A DNA stretch of 8,435 nt from Planctomycetes bacterium RBG_16_41_13. Its GTDB lineage: Bacteria; Planctomycetota; Brocadiia; Brocadiales; Brocadiaceae. Below the pieces are notes generated by a model that was given only the letters and a program-made list of their open reading frames with translations, was not told the DNA's origin and did not search any database. Position numbers and translations under genes: made by a program. This document shows positions 1 to 6,481 of this stretch, in pieces. The stretch is from positions 1 to 8,435 of the forward strand of contig MHYI01000195.1 of NCBI GenBank assembly GCA_001828295.1. The letters run 5' to 3'. Each line of letters starts with the position of its first letter. Position 1 is the stretch's first letter.

Positions 1-2
1 AC

Positions 3-1340
3 TCTCTAAAAACCTTCGTCAGCAAAAAATATTACTATCTTGGGCAAAACAAGCAACAAGAGATATCCCGCCTTATCTTTGAGATTGCAAAACGTGAAAA
101 GGTTGGATTTTCACATGTTTTTGAACAGCTCCCCCCGCCGCCAAGCCGTTTCTCTTTCATTAAAAGTTATTTGCTGGAACGGCGTTATCCTTTGCTTCAC
201 CAAAATGGGGTCAAAATAAGCCAGACTTTTTGCGACGTCGATATAAATCCCTCCTTCAGGGTTAATCTCGCTAAGAAACCGCTCATCTCGCCAAAACAAT
301 TTTTTATAGAAGAATCTGTTTTGTCTACCGAAACCGTTCAGAGAATACACTACAAATTTCCCAACAGTACTTTTACCACGATAGCGTCCTACCGTGAATA
401 CGTGAAGAAGAAAGCATTTACTATTTCCGATTACAATAAAAGACTGGAAAACTTCTATATTATACGCGAAAAATTTGACTTTTATAAACACTGTCCATGT
501 TCAAACAACTCCGCATCGTGCGGATATTTTGTAATGAATTTAGGGAGCGGATGCCCATATGAATGCACCTATTGCTTTCTTCAAAATTACATTAACTCGC
601 CGGGGATTGTGCTGCCGGCAAATATAGAAGATTTTTTCACCGTCTTCAGGAATTTAAAAAAAGACATGCGCCTCGGATCTGGAGAATTAACCGATTCCCT
701 TGCATTCGACCACATTACGGAGTATTCGCCTAAAATCGTGAATTTCTTCCGGCAATATCCCAAAAGCACTTTCGAGTTCAAAACAAAAAGCAACAATGTA
801 CACCTGCTCACTTCAGCACCCGGCGCAAAGAATATCATCATTTCATGGTCATTGAATCCGCAAAAGTTGATCGACGCCGCAGAGTATTTTACCGCTTCCC
901 TGGAGGAAAGGTTAGAAGCAGCGCAAGCATGTGCAGCGGCGGGATATCGTGTTGCTTTCCACTTTGATCCGATTATCTGCTATCGTGGATGGGAAACGGA
1001 TTATGAAGCATTAATCAATGCCGTCTTTGACAAAATTGACTCAAACACTATCGCGTGGCTGAGTTTGGGCACACTACGCATATCTCCGCAATTAAAAAAA
1101 ATCATTGAAAACCGGTTTCCCGAAAATGCCCTGCTTGACGAAGAATTATTAACCGGTTTCGACGGAAAATTGAGGTATCCGGCAGCGGTAAGGTCATTCA
1201 TATACACCACTATGACCTCGTGGATACGGAAAAACAGCAAAGGTGTTCCCGTTTATTTATGTATGGAGGAGAGGGAAATGCATAGAGACACGCATATCTC
1301 CCTTAAACATGAAACAAAACGTAACACTTTAGTTTTTTGA
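3..1340 (+). CDS. SPL-family radical SAM protein (spore photoproduct lyase-like), 5' partial
   Basis: This is an iron-sulfur radical SAM enzyme of the spore photoproduct lyase (SplB)/DNA-repair-photolyase family. The frame stays open to the left window edge with no ATG or GTG. The first possible start is a TTG at 171 with no ribosome binding site, so the true start is probably outside. The cluster motif CxxxCxxC is at C128, C132 and C135, counting from the TTG, in GSGCPYECTYCFLQ. It is preceded by extra cysteines (HCPC, SCGY). The signature GSGELTDSLAFDH and the later AAGYRVAFHFDPI and GWETDYEAL stretches match the family. Compared with Bacillus SplB as I remember it, the hydrogen-donor cysteine position is Glu172 and one of the two radical-relay tyrosines is Phe136. 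Repair of spore photoproduct is therefore doubtful and the substrate is unknown. The last codons and stop lie inside the inserted element at 1321-1471. The family is confident; the function is not. Confidence 0.85.
   Translation, partial: SLKTFVSKKYYYLGQNKQQEISRLIFEIAKREKVGFSHVFEQLPPPPSRFSFIKSYLLERRYPLLHQNGVKISQTFCDVDINPSFRVNLAKKPLISPKQFFIEESVLSTETVQRIHYKFPNSTFTTIASYREYVKKKAFTISDYNKRLENFYIIREKFDFYKHCPCSNNSASCGYFVMNLGSGCPYECTYCFLQNYINSPGIVLPANIEDFFTVFRNLKKDMRLGSGELTDSLAFDHITEYSPKIVNFFRQYPKSTFEFKTKSNNVHLLTSAPGAKNIIISWSLNPQKLIDAAEYFTASLEERLEAAQACAAAGYRVAFHFDPIICYRGWETDYEALINAVFDKIDSNTIAWLSLGTLRISPQLKKIIENRFPENALLDEELLTGFDGKLRYPAAVRSFIYTTMTSWIRKNSKGVPVYLCMEEREMHRDTHISLKHETKRNTLVF
1313..1320. repeat. 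Target-site duplication, left copy
   Basis: AACAAAAC immediately precedes the left end of the MITE-like element. The same eight bases follow its right end at 1472-1479. The match is exact and stops at eight: the next bases differ. Confidence 0.75.
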
Positions 1341-1471
1341 AAAAGTAGGTGCGAAGTATTTGCCAGTTTGGGTATGAACGCATTTATGACAATTTATAGC
1401 AAATGCTTCGCCCCTACACTATGCGGCAAACATCGCTATTATTGGAATTTTTCAAAAAACTAAAGTGTTAC
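1321..1471. mobile_element. MITE-like element with 24-bp terminal inverted repeats
   Basis: A 151-bp non-coding element. The left end 1321-1344 (GTAACACTTTAG, then a T run, then GAAAAA) is a perfect 24-base inverted match to 1448-1471. It is flanked on both sides by the 8-bp direct repeat AACAAAAC (1313-1320 and 1472-1479), the expected footprint of transposition. Ends that start GTAA together with an 8-bp duplication are typical of IS66-family elements, so a non-autonomous IS66-type MITE is the best guess; no transposase is present. It overlaps the 3' end of the radical-SAM gene and lies between two convergent genes. Its arms could fold in RNA and end transcription from either side. Confidence 0.8.
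1345..1417. repeat. Nested imperfect palindrome inside the MITE
   Basis: The arms 1345-1363 (GTAGGTGCGAAGTATTTGC) and 1399-1417 (GCAAATGCTTCGCCCCTAC) are inverted matches at 17 of 19 positions, around a 35-base spacer. The left arm abuts the left terminal repeat directly, while 30 unpaired bases separate the right arm from the right terminal repeat. This asymmetry suggests the 73-bp palindrome is a separate dispersed repeat that has become part of the larger element. Confidence 0.65.
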
Positions 1472-1479
1472 AACAAAAC
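1472..1479. repeat. Target-site duplication, right copy
   Basis: Second copy of AACAAAAC, directly after the right terminal repeat of the 151-bp element. It pairs with 1313-1320. Confidence 0.75.
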
Positions 1480-1625
1480 AGATAACGGTAATTTTTTAAA
1501 AGAGAGGATGTGATGCATTTCATGCCAGGGGAAACCACCGTGAATGGATTTTGACGCGTTCCGATATTTATGTGCAAATAAGAAATTGCAATGCGTGGAA
1601 AACTATTCTGTAATGTGTATTATTA

Positions 1626-1649
1626 TTGGTGAAAAACGCTGTTTACCAA
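1626..1649. terminator. Weak hairpin downstream of the diguanylate cyclase
   Basis: TTGGT-G-AAA pairs with TTTACCAA: eight base pairs with one bulged G and a loop of about seven bases. It lies about 30 bases past the stop codon of the minus-strand cyclase gene. There is no clear U run on either strand, so a role as an intrinsic terminator is only possible. The rest of 1480-1679 shows no gene. Confidence 0.25.
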
Positions 1650-1679
1650 AAGATACTATGCAGACAATCAAAAAGGTTT

Positions 1680-3935
1680 CTATCCGGTTTCGACCCGGTT
1701 TCTCCCGTTTTTCTTGGCTTTGTATAATGCCTCATCTGCGGCATTTACCAAGGTTTCACTAGTTCCATATTGTGGAAAAGATGCAATCCCTATACTTACG
1801 GTCAGTCTATAAGTTTGTCCGTAAACAATCGTATCAAAACAAGTAGCTTCAATTGATTTACGGATTCCTTCTGCTTTTTCTTTTGCCTGCGATACATCTG
1901 CTCCCGGCATTATAATTACAAATTCTTCACCGCCATATCGTGCCAATACATCGGAAGTTCTTAAAGAATTATTTAATATCCTGGAAACTTCCTGCAATAC
2001 CCGGTCGCCTGCCGTATGACCATACGTATCGTTAATACTCTTAAAGTGATCCAGGTCTAAGAGAAGCAGACACACACACTCATCGCGCCTTTTCGTTAAA
2101 GCCAGTTGTTTTTTCAACATTTCATCAAAAAATCTTCTGTTATATATCCCGGTCAAGGCGTCGGTAATTGCCGTGCGTTTTGCAAAATCCATCAGTCTGA
2201 TTCTTTGCAACGCGGACATTGCAAGCCCAATATATGTTTTTAATAATTTCTGTACCTCTTCATTGCACCAGTATCCGGTTTCCTCCTTTATCGCAAACAA
2301 CATCCCAATCGTAGTGCCACCCGTTATTAAGGGGAAGCATGCATATCCGCTATTTTTTAATGTATACGCCAGGCATTTACACGCATGTTCTTTCTTAACA
2401 TCAGCGACATAAAGCTCTTTGCCTGTCCGTATCACACGACACAATGAAGGATCAAGAAGGACTTCATCCTTTATTATTTTATCGGACAATTCCGGCGGGT
2501 CTATTATGGCGACATTCATCAGGTGGTTGTCATTGTCCAGCAGCAGTATCGCAATCACATCCGGATTTAAAATCTCTTTTAAGGTGTTGGTTAAATGTTT
2601 AAACAATACATCTTCCTGTGTTTCCTCATTGAGAAATGTAGAAAAGTCCATTAACCTTCTCAGATTTCTGAAATTATTGTCTCTTTCCGTCTCAAGACGT
2701 TTCTGGTCGGTAATGTCCAACTTAATAGCAAAAAATTGTACAATCTCCCCTTTACGGTTTTTTATCGGGGAGATGGAAGTCGATTCCCAATAGAGTTCTC
2801 CATTTTTCTTTTTATTGCATAATTCGCCATGCCATTCCCCGCCGGAAGCGACCGTTTTCCACAAATAGTCGTATACTTCAGGAGGGGTGTGGCCGGATTT
2901 TAAAAGAGATGGTTTTTTACCTATGACTTCATTTGTTGTATAACCCGTTAGTTGGGTAAATCTTTGATTTATATACTCTATTTGTCCCTGAGTATTCGTA
3001 ATCACCACGGACGCAGGGCCATATTCTACTGCCCTATGCAGTTTATGAAGTTCTTCCTCTATATACACATTTTCAGTAATATCCAAATTGGCAATGATAA
3101 TTTTCAGCGGTTTCTTTTCATCGCTATAAGCGATTTCCGCATATGACCGGATAACACGTTCCGTCTCATCGGGAAGTATTATCCTGTACTCAATATCAAG
3201 CGGTTTCCCACCGTGCAATGCGCAGGAAAATGCATCTTTCACTAAACTACGGTCATCTTCGTGCACACACCCGATAAACTCTTCAATAGTATTCGGAGAT
3301 TGTTCCTTACTGAAACCGTACATATGAAATGTCCCTTCAGGCATATACAGTTCCTTGTTTTCGATATCCCACTCCCAACTGCTTAATTGAGCAATCCTCT
3401 GGGCATGGGCAAGCGTATCCTTGCTTTTACGCAACTCTTCTTCCATGAGTTTCCGTTCGGTAATATCTGTTATTGTCGCTACATAGACGCTGCTTTCCTC
3501 TCTTTTGTCGACATCAGAAAAAAACAGGGGAATACCTATGCACAATACCCACATAATCTTCCCATCAGGGTAAATAAGGCGAAATTCCGATTTAAACGTT
3601 TTTTTGCCCTTTACCGCATCTGCCCATTCTTTCAATACGCGCGTCAGGTCATCCTGATGCAGCGCGCCCATCCATCCGTTTCCCAGAGATTCATCCGCGG
3701 TAAGCCCTGTAATCTTGCACCATTGCTCATTTACAAATAGAAAATTCCCTTCAAGATCAGTATAAAAAATTCCTACCGGCAGAATGTTTGTTATTGTACG
3801 AAAACGTCTTTCGTTTTCACTGAGTAATTCATTCTTCTGCTTGTATTCAATCAACAAGGATTTCAGTTCACTGCTACCCAGGGACAAAGATTCAACATTC
3901 TCCATCGATTCGGTTTTTTTATAAGATTCACTCAT
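1680..3935 (-). CDS. Cytoplasmic PAS-PAS-PAS-GAF diguanylate cyclase (GGDEF)
   Basis: A 751-residue sensor enzyme predicted to make cyclic di-GMP from two GTP. A short helical segment (about 20-45) leads to three PAS/PAC modules, about 43-165, 175-295 and 300-415. Each ends with the usual linker (TDITERK, LDITENV, LDITDQK). A GAF domain follows at about 430-575 and the GGDEF domain at about 585-750. The active site is intact: D627 and N635 region (LLDLDHFKSIND) and GGEEF at 668-672. The inhibitory I-site RTSD is at 659-662, five residues before GGEEF, so product feedback is expected. No EAL or HD-GYP domain and no membrane segment is seen, so the input signal should be intracellular. The GAF domain carries several cysteines (C499, C519, C521, C533). 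The start has only a weak ribosome binding site; Met11 is an alternative. It lies 136 bp downstream of the bacterioferritin gene on the same strand. Confidence 0.95.
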   Translation of the reverse strand: MSESYKKTESMENVESLSLGSSELKSLLIEYKQKNELLSENERRFRTITNILPVGIFYTDLEGNFLFVNEQWCKITGLTADESLGNGWMGALHQDDLTRVLKEWADAVKGKKTFKSEFRLIYPDGKIMWVLCIGIPLFFSDVDKREESSVYVATITDITERKLMEEELRKSKDTLAHAQRIAQLSSWEWDIENKELYMPEGTFHMYGFSKEQSPNTIEEFIGCVHEDDRSLVKDAFSCALHGGKPLDIEYRIILPDETERVIRSYAEIAYSDEKKPLKIIIANLDITENVYIEEELHKLHRAVEYGPASVVITNTQGQIEYINQRFTQLTGYTTNEVIGKKPSLLKSGHTPPEVYDYLWKTVASGGEWHGELCNKKKNGELYWESTSISPIKNRKGEIVQFFAIKLDITDQKRLETERDNNFRNLRRLMDFSTFLNEETQEDVLFKHLTNTLKEILNPDVIAILLLDNDNHLMNVAIIDPPELSDKIIKDEVLLDPSLCRVIRTGKELYVADVKKEHACKCLAYTLKNSGYACFPLITGGTTIGMLFAIKEETGYWCNEEVQKLLKTYIGLAMSALQRIRLMDFAKRTAITDALTGIYNRRFFDEMLKKQLALTKRRDECVCLLLLDLDHFKSINDTYGHTAGDRVLQEVSRILNNSLRTSDVLARYGGEEFVIIMPGADVSQAKEKAEGIRKSIEATCFDTIVYGQTYRLTVSIGIASFPQYGTSETLVNAADEALYKAKKNGRNRVETG

Positions 3936-4039
3936 TTTTTTCTACCGGACACGAGTAAACTTCCGACAGCAACGCGAATAAATTCCATGACCGCCTGGAA
4001 ACCATCGCGATGTAAAGGAATACACACTTCCTGTTTTCT
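3932..4039 (-). other. Possible coding remnant in the gap before the cyclase gene
   Basis: In the 136-bp gap between the bacterioferritin and cyclase genes, one minus-strand frame is open for 35 codons after a TAG at 4040-4042. Its TGA overlaps the cyclase ATG (ATGA). It includes HRDGFQAVMEFIRVAVG. An ATG at 3988 would give an 18-residue peptide. No ribosome binding site is seen and I do not recognise the sequence. It could be a coupled leader peptide, the tail of a lost gene, or chance. Confidence 0.15.
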
Positions 4040-4071
4040 CTACTGATTATGAAGACCTGATTCATAGAAGA

Positions 4072-4542
4072 TTACATTAAGTGTAAAACAACATATTGAT
4101 CACCATATTTTTCAATATTGTTTACCATTGTTTGTAGATTACTTAAATGTTCTTCTTCCGACTTGAGTATTTCTTCTAAAAGCATTCTGCTTCCATGGTC
4201 TTTTTCGTTAAAACATATTGTTATGCCTTCATTTAATCTTGCAATAGCTTCAACTTCAATATCTCTATTAAGTTTTAACATTTTAACAATATCAAACTGT
4301 TTTTCTTCAGGCAAGGCATGTTTTTGGTTTTTAACTATTTCCCCTAAAAACAATATACGCCCCGCTAACATTTCAGCATGCTTCATTTCATCTATTGCGT
4401 CTTTTTTCAGCATTTCTGCAAGTTTCTTCAACCCCAAATCTTCACACTTTGTATGCTGGTCCATATATATGCCTATAGCGCCTATTTCTGCTGCATACAC
4501 CTCACACAACATATTATAAATTTTCTCATTTACACTACCCAT
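4072..4542 (-). CDS. bfr: Bacterioferritin-like iron-storage protein
   Basis: A 156-residue four-helix ferritin-fold protein that should oxidise Fe(II) and store iron in a hollow multimer in the cytoplasm. All six expected di-iron ligands of bacterioferritin are visible: E19, E52 and H55 (DEMKHAE), E98 (VEAIARL), and E129 with H132 (EEEHL). Met53 sits where bacterioferritin binds heme between subunits, so heme binding is possible. The length matches the family (about 155-160). The start is well supported by AGGAGG at 4548-4553, five bases before the ATG, the best ribosome binding site in the window. A minus-strand promoter candidate lies at 4596-4624. The cyclase gene follows on the same strand and may receive read-through. 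A non-heme ferritin-like homologue is the alternative, but the ligand set favours bacterioferritin. Confidence 0.9.
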   Translation of the reverse strand: MGSVNEKIYNMLCEVYAAEIGAIGIYMDQHTKCEDLGLKKLAEMLKKDAIDEMKHAEMLAGRILFLGEIVKNQKHALPEEKQFDIVKMLKLNRDIEVEAIARLNEGITICFNEKDHGSRMLLEEILKSEEEHLSNLQTMVNNIEKYGDQYVVLHLM

Positions 4543-4595
4543 TCAACCCTCCTTTTCGTTAAATTACAAAAATTATTTATACACCAACTCAACGA

Positions 4596-4624
4596 AATAT
4601 ATAATAATTACCTTTGAAAATCAA
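4596..4624 (-). promoter_or_regulatory. Promoter candidate for the bacterioferritin gene
   Basis: Read on the minus strand, TTGATT (4624-4619) and TATATT (4601-4596) are separated by 17 bases, a good fit to sigma-70 -35 and -10 boxes. Transcription would start near 4588, about 45 bases before the ATG. The motif TAATTATTA (minus strand) occurs in the spacer at 4602-4610 and again upstream at 4637-4645, a layout that could suit a repressor. The region is very AT-rich, so chance matches are easy. Confidence 0.4.
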
Positions 4625-4648
4625 AATGTTTTTATGTAATAATTATTG

Positions 4649-5195
4649 TTAATACACAATATCTGAAAATGCTCTTGCAAGAGAAAATCACGGTGCTGTC
4701 TAAAAAACCATACGTCAGTTTGTTTGCCGGTAAAGTCGTAAAATCAGTATAGTTGCTCTATACAAACGATGGCCTTAATCAACAATAGAAAACAGGGTAT
4801 TTAAGTTAAACACTTGAACCTGCGAGGAAGCGGGGATTTGTATTATCTTATTTGTGGGAACAATGCCTATCCCAAAAAAACACACTGGCAGTGATAAAGG
4901 GCCTTTTGTGCGGAATATTGGAGGGGTGTCAATCCTCTTATAATAAAGGGATTCAGCTTGTGATAAAGCTTGGAGAGGTAGTTACAAAGATATTTTTCAA
5001 AAAAACTAACGTGTTACCAATTTCGTTAATCAGAGGGTCATAAAAAAAAGAATGGAATAGGACGGTTGGGATGTATATGTTATAACCTTAGTTCAGGAAA
5101 ATTGATGTTACTACACTTTACAGACCTATGGAATAAATTCTATAAAAGACCTTGTGTATTGTACCCTGTATCACGCCTTATCTTTAACATCTAAA
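4649..5195. other. Intergenic stretch without a convincing gene
   Basis: Between the bacterioferritin promoter region and the tRNA I find no recognisable gene. A plus-strand frame at 4852-5043 (63 codons) lacks a ribosome binding site and runs through the MITE-end copy at 4993-5017, so it is probably not real. A small hairpin, GTATAG/CTATAC, is at 4747-4763. The part from about 4800 to 5020 is less AT-rich than its surroundings and may be a decayed mobile element. Confidence 0.5.
4993..5017. repeat. Solo diverged copy of the MITE terminal repeat
   Basis: The 25 bases TTTTTC, seven A, CTAACGTGTTAC match the right terminal repeat of the element at 1448-1471 except for one extra A and one A-to-C change. 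No inverted partner was found within about 350 bp on either side. This looks like one end of a decayed or partly deleted relative of the MITE, or of its parent insertion sequence. Confidence 0.55.
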
Positions 5196-5279
5196 TGCCG
5201 AAGAAGGGATTTGAACCCTTATGGTGTTGCCACCACTAGAACCTGAATCTAGCGCGTCTGCCAATTCCGCCACTTCGGC
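5196..5279 (-). tRNA. tRNA-Leu (anticodon CAG)
   Basis: Read on the minus strand, the acceptor stem GCCGAAG pairs with CTTCGGC, with discriminator A at 5196. The D arm contains TGGCGGAATTGGCAGACGCG. The anticodon arm is CTAGA-TTCAGGT-TCTAG, giving anticodon CAG. A long variable arm (TGGTG-GCAA-CACCA) marks it as a class II tRNA. The T arm is AAGGG-TTCAAAT-CCCTT. It is 84 bases long and the 3' CCA is not encoded. All stems pair fully, so it should be functional. It reads CUG leucine codons. Confidence 0.97.
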
Positions 5280-5752
5280 ATTGAAAAACACTTATTTTTT
5301 TGAATATCCCCTACGAGACTCTGCTGATTTGTTCTTTAAAAAAAGACATACATTTTCAACCAAATATAACCTCTTCTATCAACATCTACTTATATTACTC
5401 ACTCAGAGATTCTAGGAAATAAAGATGATTAAGTCAAAGGTTTTTCACAAAATGACCTTGCATTGCCATTCGCAATTTGTTATTATTTGCAATCGTATGC
5501 CTTTAAGTTGTCAATAATTACGATAAAATTTTTTTATCGCAGTGATGTAAATTCATTTTGTCTAATAATTAGTCTCATTTATGAACTTTCCTTATTAAAG
5601 CGGTTATTTTGGTAACATCACACTCAAATAAAACGAAGACCGTGTTTTTATTCCTCATAAATATTATTGTTTCAAAAATAAACCTATAAGAAAACATATG
5701 AATGTGAGAATACTCATAAAACATAAGAATACTTTGCTTTATTCTAAATAGC
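5280..5752. other. AT-rich gap between divergent tRNA-Leu and smpB
   Basis: No gene is supported in these roughly 470 bases; both promoters should lie here. A perfect eight-pair hairpin, CGATAAAA-TTT-TTTTATCG, is at 5521-5539. The octamer AGAATACT occurs twice about 20 bases apart, at about 5707 and 5726, shortly before smpB. The minus-strand frame over 5575-5769 is short, AT-driven and overlaps the smpB start, so I do not call it. Confidence 0.5.
5521..5539. terminator. AT-rich perfect hairpin
   Basis: An eight-base stem CGATAAAA/TTTTATCG with a TTT loop. It is symmetrical, with only two G-C pairs and no GC-rich core, so a role as terminator or regulator site is uncertain. No gene ends just before it on either strand. 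Confidence 0.2.
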
Positions 5753-6196
5753 ATGGAAATTATTGCCAAAAATAGAAAAGCCTTCTATCAATATGAAATT
5801 TTAGAAAAAATAGAAGGTGGGATAGTGCTCACCGGTACAGAAGTTAAGTCGCTAAGAAATAAGGATGTTAGTATAAATGATAGTTTTGCTCAATTGGACC
5901 ATGACGAAGCCTTTCTGTATGAAATGCATATTGGTGAATATAAACAGGGGAATCGCCAAAATCATGAACCCAAAAGGAGGAGAAAGCTCCTCTTTCATAA
6001 AAGGGAAATCGCAAAAATAGCAGGTAAAGTACAACAAAAAGGATACACTCTTATACCATTATCAATCTATTTTAAAAATGGACTTGCTAAAGTAGAAATT
6101 GCAATAGTACGGGGAAAATCCAAGTTTGACAAACGAGAAGACATTAAAAAAAGAACGGTCGAAAGAGAGATTCGCCAGGTAATGAAAAAATTTTAA
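5753..6196 (+). CDS. smpB: SsrA-binding protein SmpB
   Basis: A 147-residue RNA-binding protein that brings tmRNA (SsrA) to stalled ribosomes for trans-translation and tagging of incomplete proteins. The family signatures appear in order: IAKNRKA near the N-terminus, GIVLTGTEVKSLR (about 23-35), the GNRQNHEPKRRRKLLFHKREI block (in two parts, about 67-87), a YTLIPLSIYFKNG-type strand, and the basic C-terminal tail RGKSKFDKREDIKKR, which enters the decoding site. The length is slightly below the usual 150-160 but nothing is missing. The start fits the normal N-terminus, yet no ribosome binding site precedes the ATG (context CTAAATAGC), so initiation may be weak or on a short leader. The tmRNA gene is not in the window. 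It runs divergently from the tRNA-Leu and is followed by a 364-bp gap. Confidence 0.97.
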   Translation: MEIIAKNRKAFYQYEILEKIEGGIVLTGTEVKSLRNKDVSINDSFAQLDHDEAFLYEMHIGEYKQGNRQNHEPKRRRKLLFHKREIAKIAGKVQQKGYTLIPLSIYFKNGLAKVEIAIVRGKSKFDKREDIKKRTVEREIRQVMKKF

Positions 6197-6307
6197 CCTT
6201 CGTATCAGTTAATTAATAATAGTACCTAAATCCTGCAATCTTATTATCTGTAACAATTGCTAAAGCATGTATTTATCAAGGATTACGTAATATTTATGCG
6301 GATTTTC

Positions 6308-6327
6308 TATTCACCTAATGGTGAATA
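6308..6327. promoter_or_regulatory. Perfect palindromic hairpin after smpB
   Basis: TATTCACC-TAAT-GGTGAATA is an eight-base perfect inverted repeat with a four-base loop. It lies 111 bases past the smpB stop. It could be an operator for a dimeric regulator or the stem of a weak terminator, since a short T run (ATTTAACC) follows. Confidence 0.35.
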
Positions 6328-6455
6328 TTTAACCTTGTAAAAAATGTTATAAGGCCAATAAATATAATGGGTTCCAAGGTTTTTCATTAAAATGATTGCA
6401 GAATTTAGGTAGTATTCAAAAACATTTTTCAGTGAAACAAATGTATCAAAACATA

Positions 6456-6481
6456 AAAAAGGAATTTCAAAACTCCTTTTT
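6456..6481. terminator. Candidate bidirectional terminator hairpin
   Basis: AAAAAGGA pairs with TCCTTTTT across a ten-base loop. Stem and tail merge into A/T runs on both strands, as in simple intrinsic terminators, but the GC core is only three pairs. It lies 260 bases past smpB and 80 before the receiver gene, so it could insulate the two. Confidence 0.35.

Noticed and set aside
171..173. TTG as the true start of the radical-SAM gene
   Set aside because: No ribosome binding site, and the frame continues upstream to the window edge with protein-like sequence; the gene is more likely cut by the window.
1544..1762. Plus-strand 72-codon frame between the convergent genes
   Set aside because: It runs into the antisense of the well-supported GGDEF domain and lacks a ribosome binding site or motifs.
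4885..4980. Minus-strand reading containing RGLTPLQYS as a transposase remnant
   Set aside because: The resemblance to integrase C-terminal LTPxQ motifs is short, stops lie nearby, and the direction relative to the solo terminal repeat is wrong for a C-terminal piece.
4852..5043. Plus-strand 63-codon frame as a small gene
   Set aside because: No ribosome binding site, no recognisable motif, and its end runs through the copy of a mobile-element terminal repeat at 4993-5017.
5221..5415. Plus-strand frame over the tRNA
   Set aside because: It is the antisense of most of the tRNA-Leu gene plus AT-rich spacer.
5611..5640. GGTAACATCACAC as the missing partner of the solo end at 4993-5017
   Set aside because: It agrees only in GTAACA; the rest of the terminal repeat, including the T run, is absent.
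5575..5769. Minus-strand 64-codon frame upstream of smpB
   Set aside because: Composition follows the AT-rich spacer, it overlaps the smpB start, and no family is recognisable.
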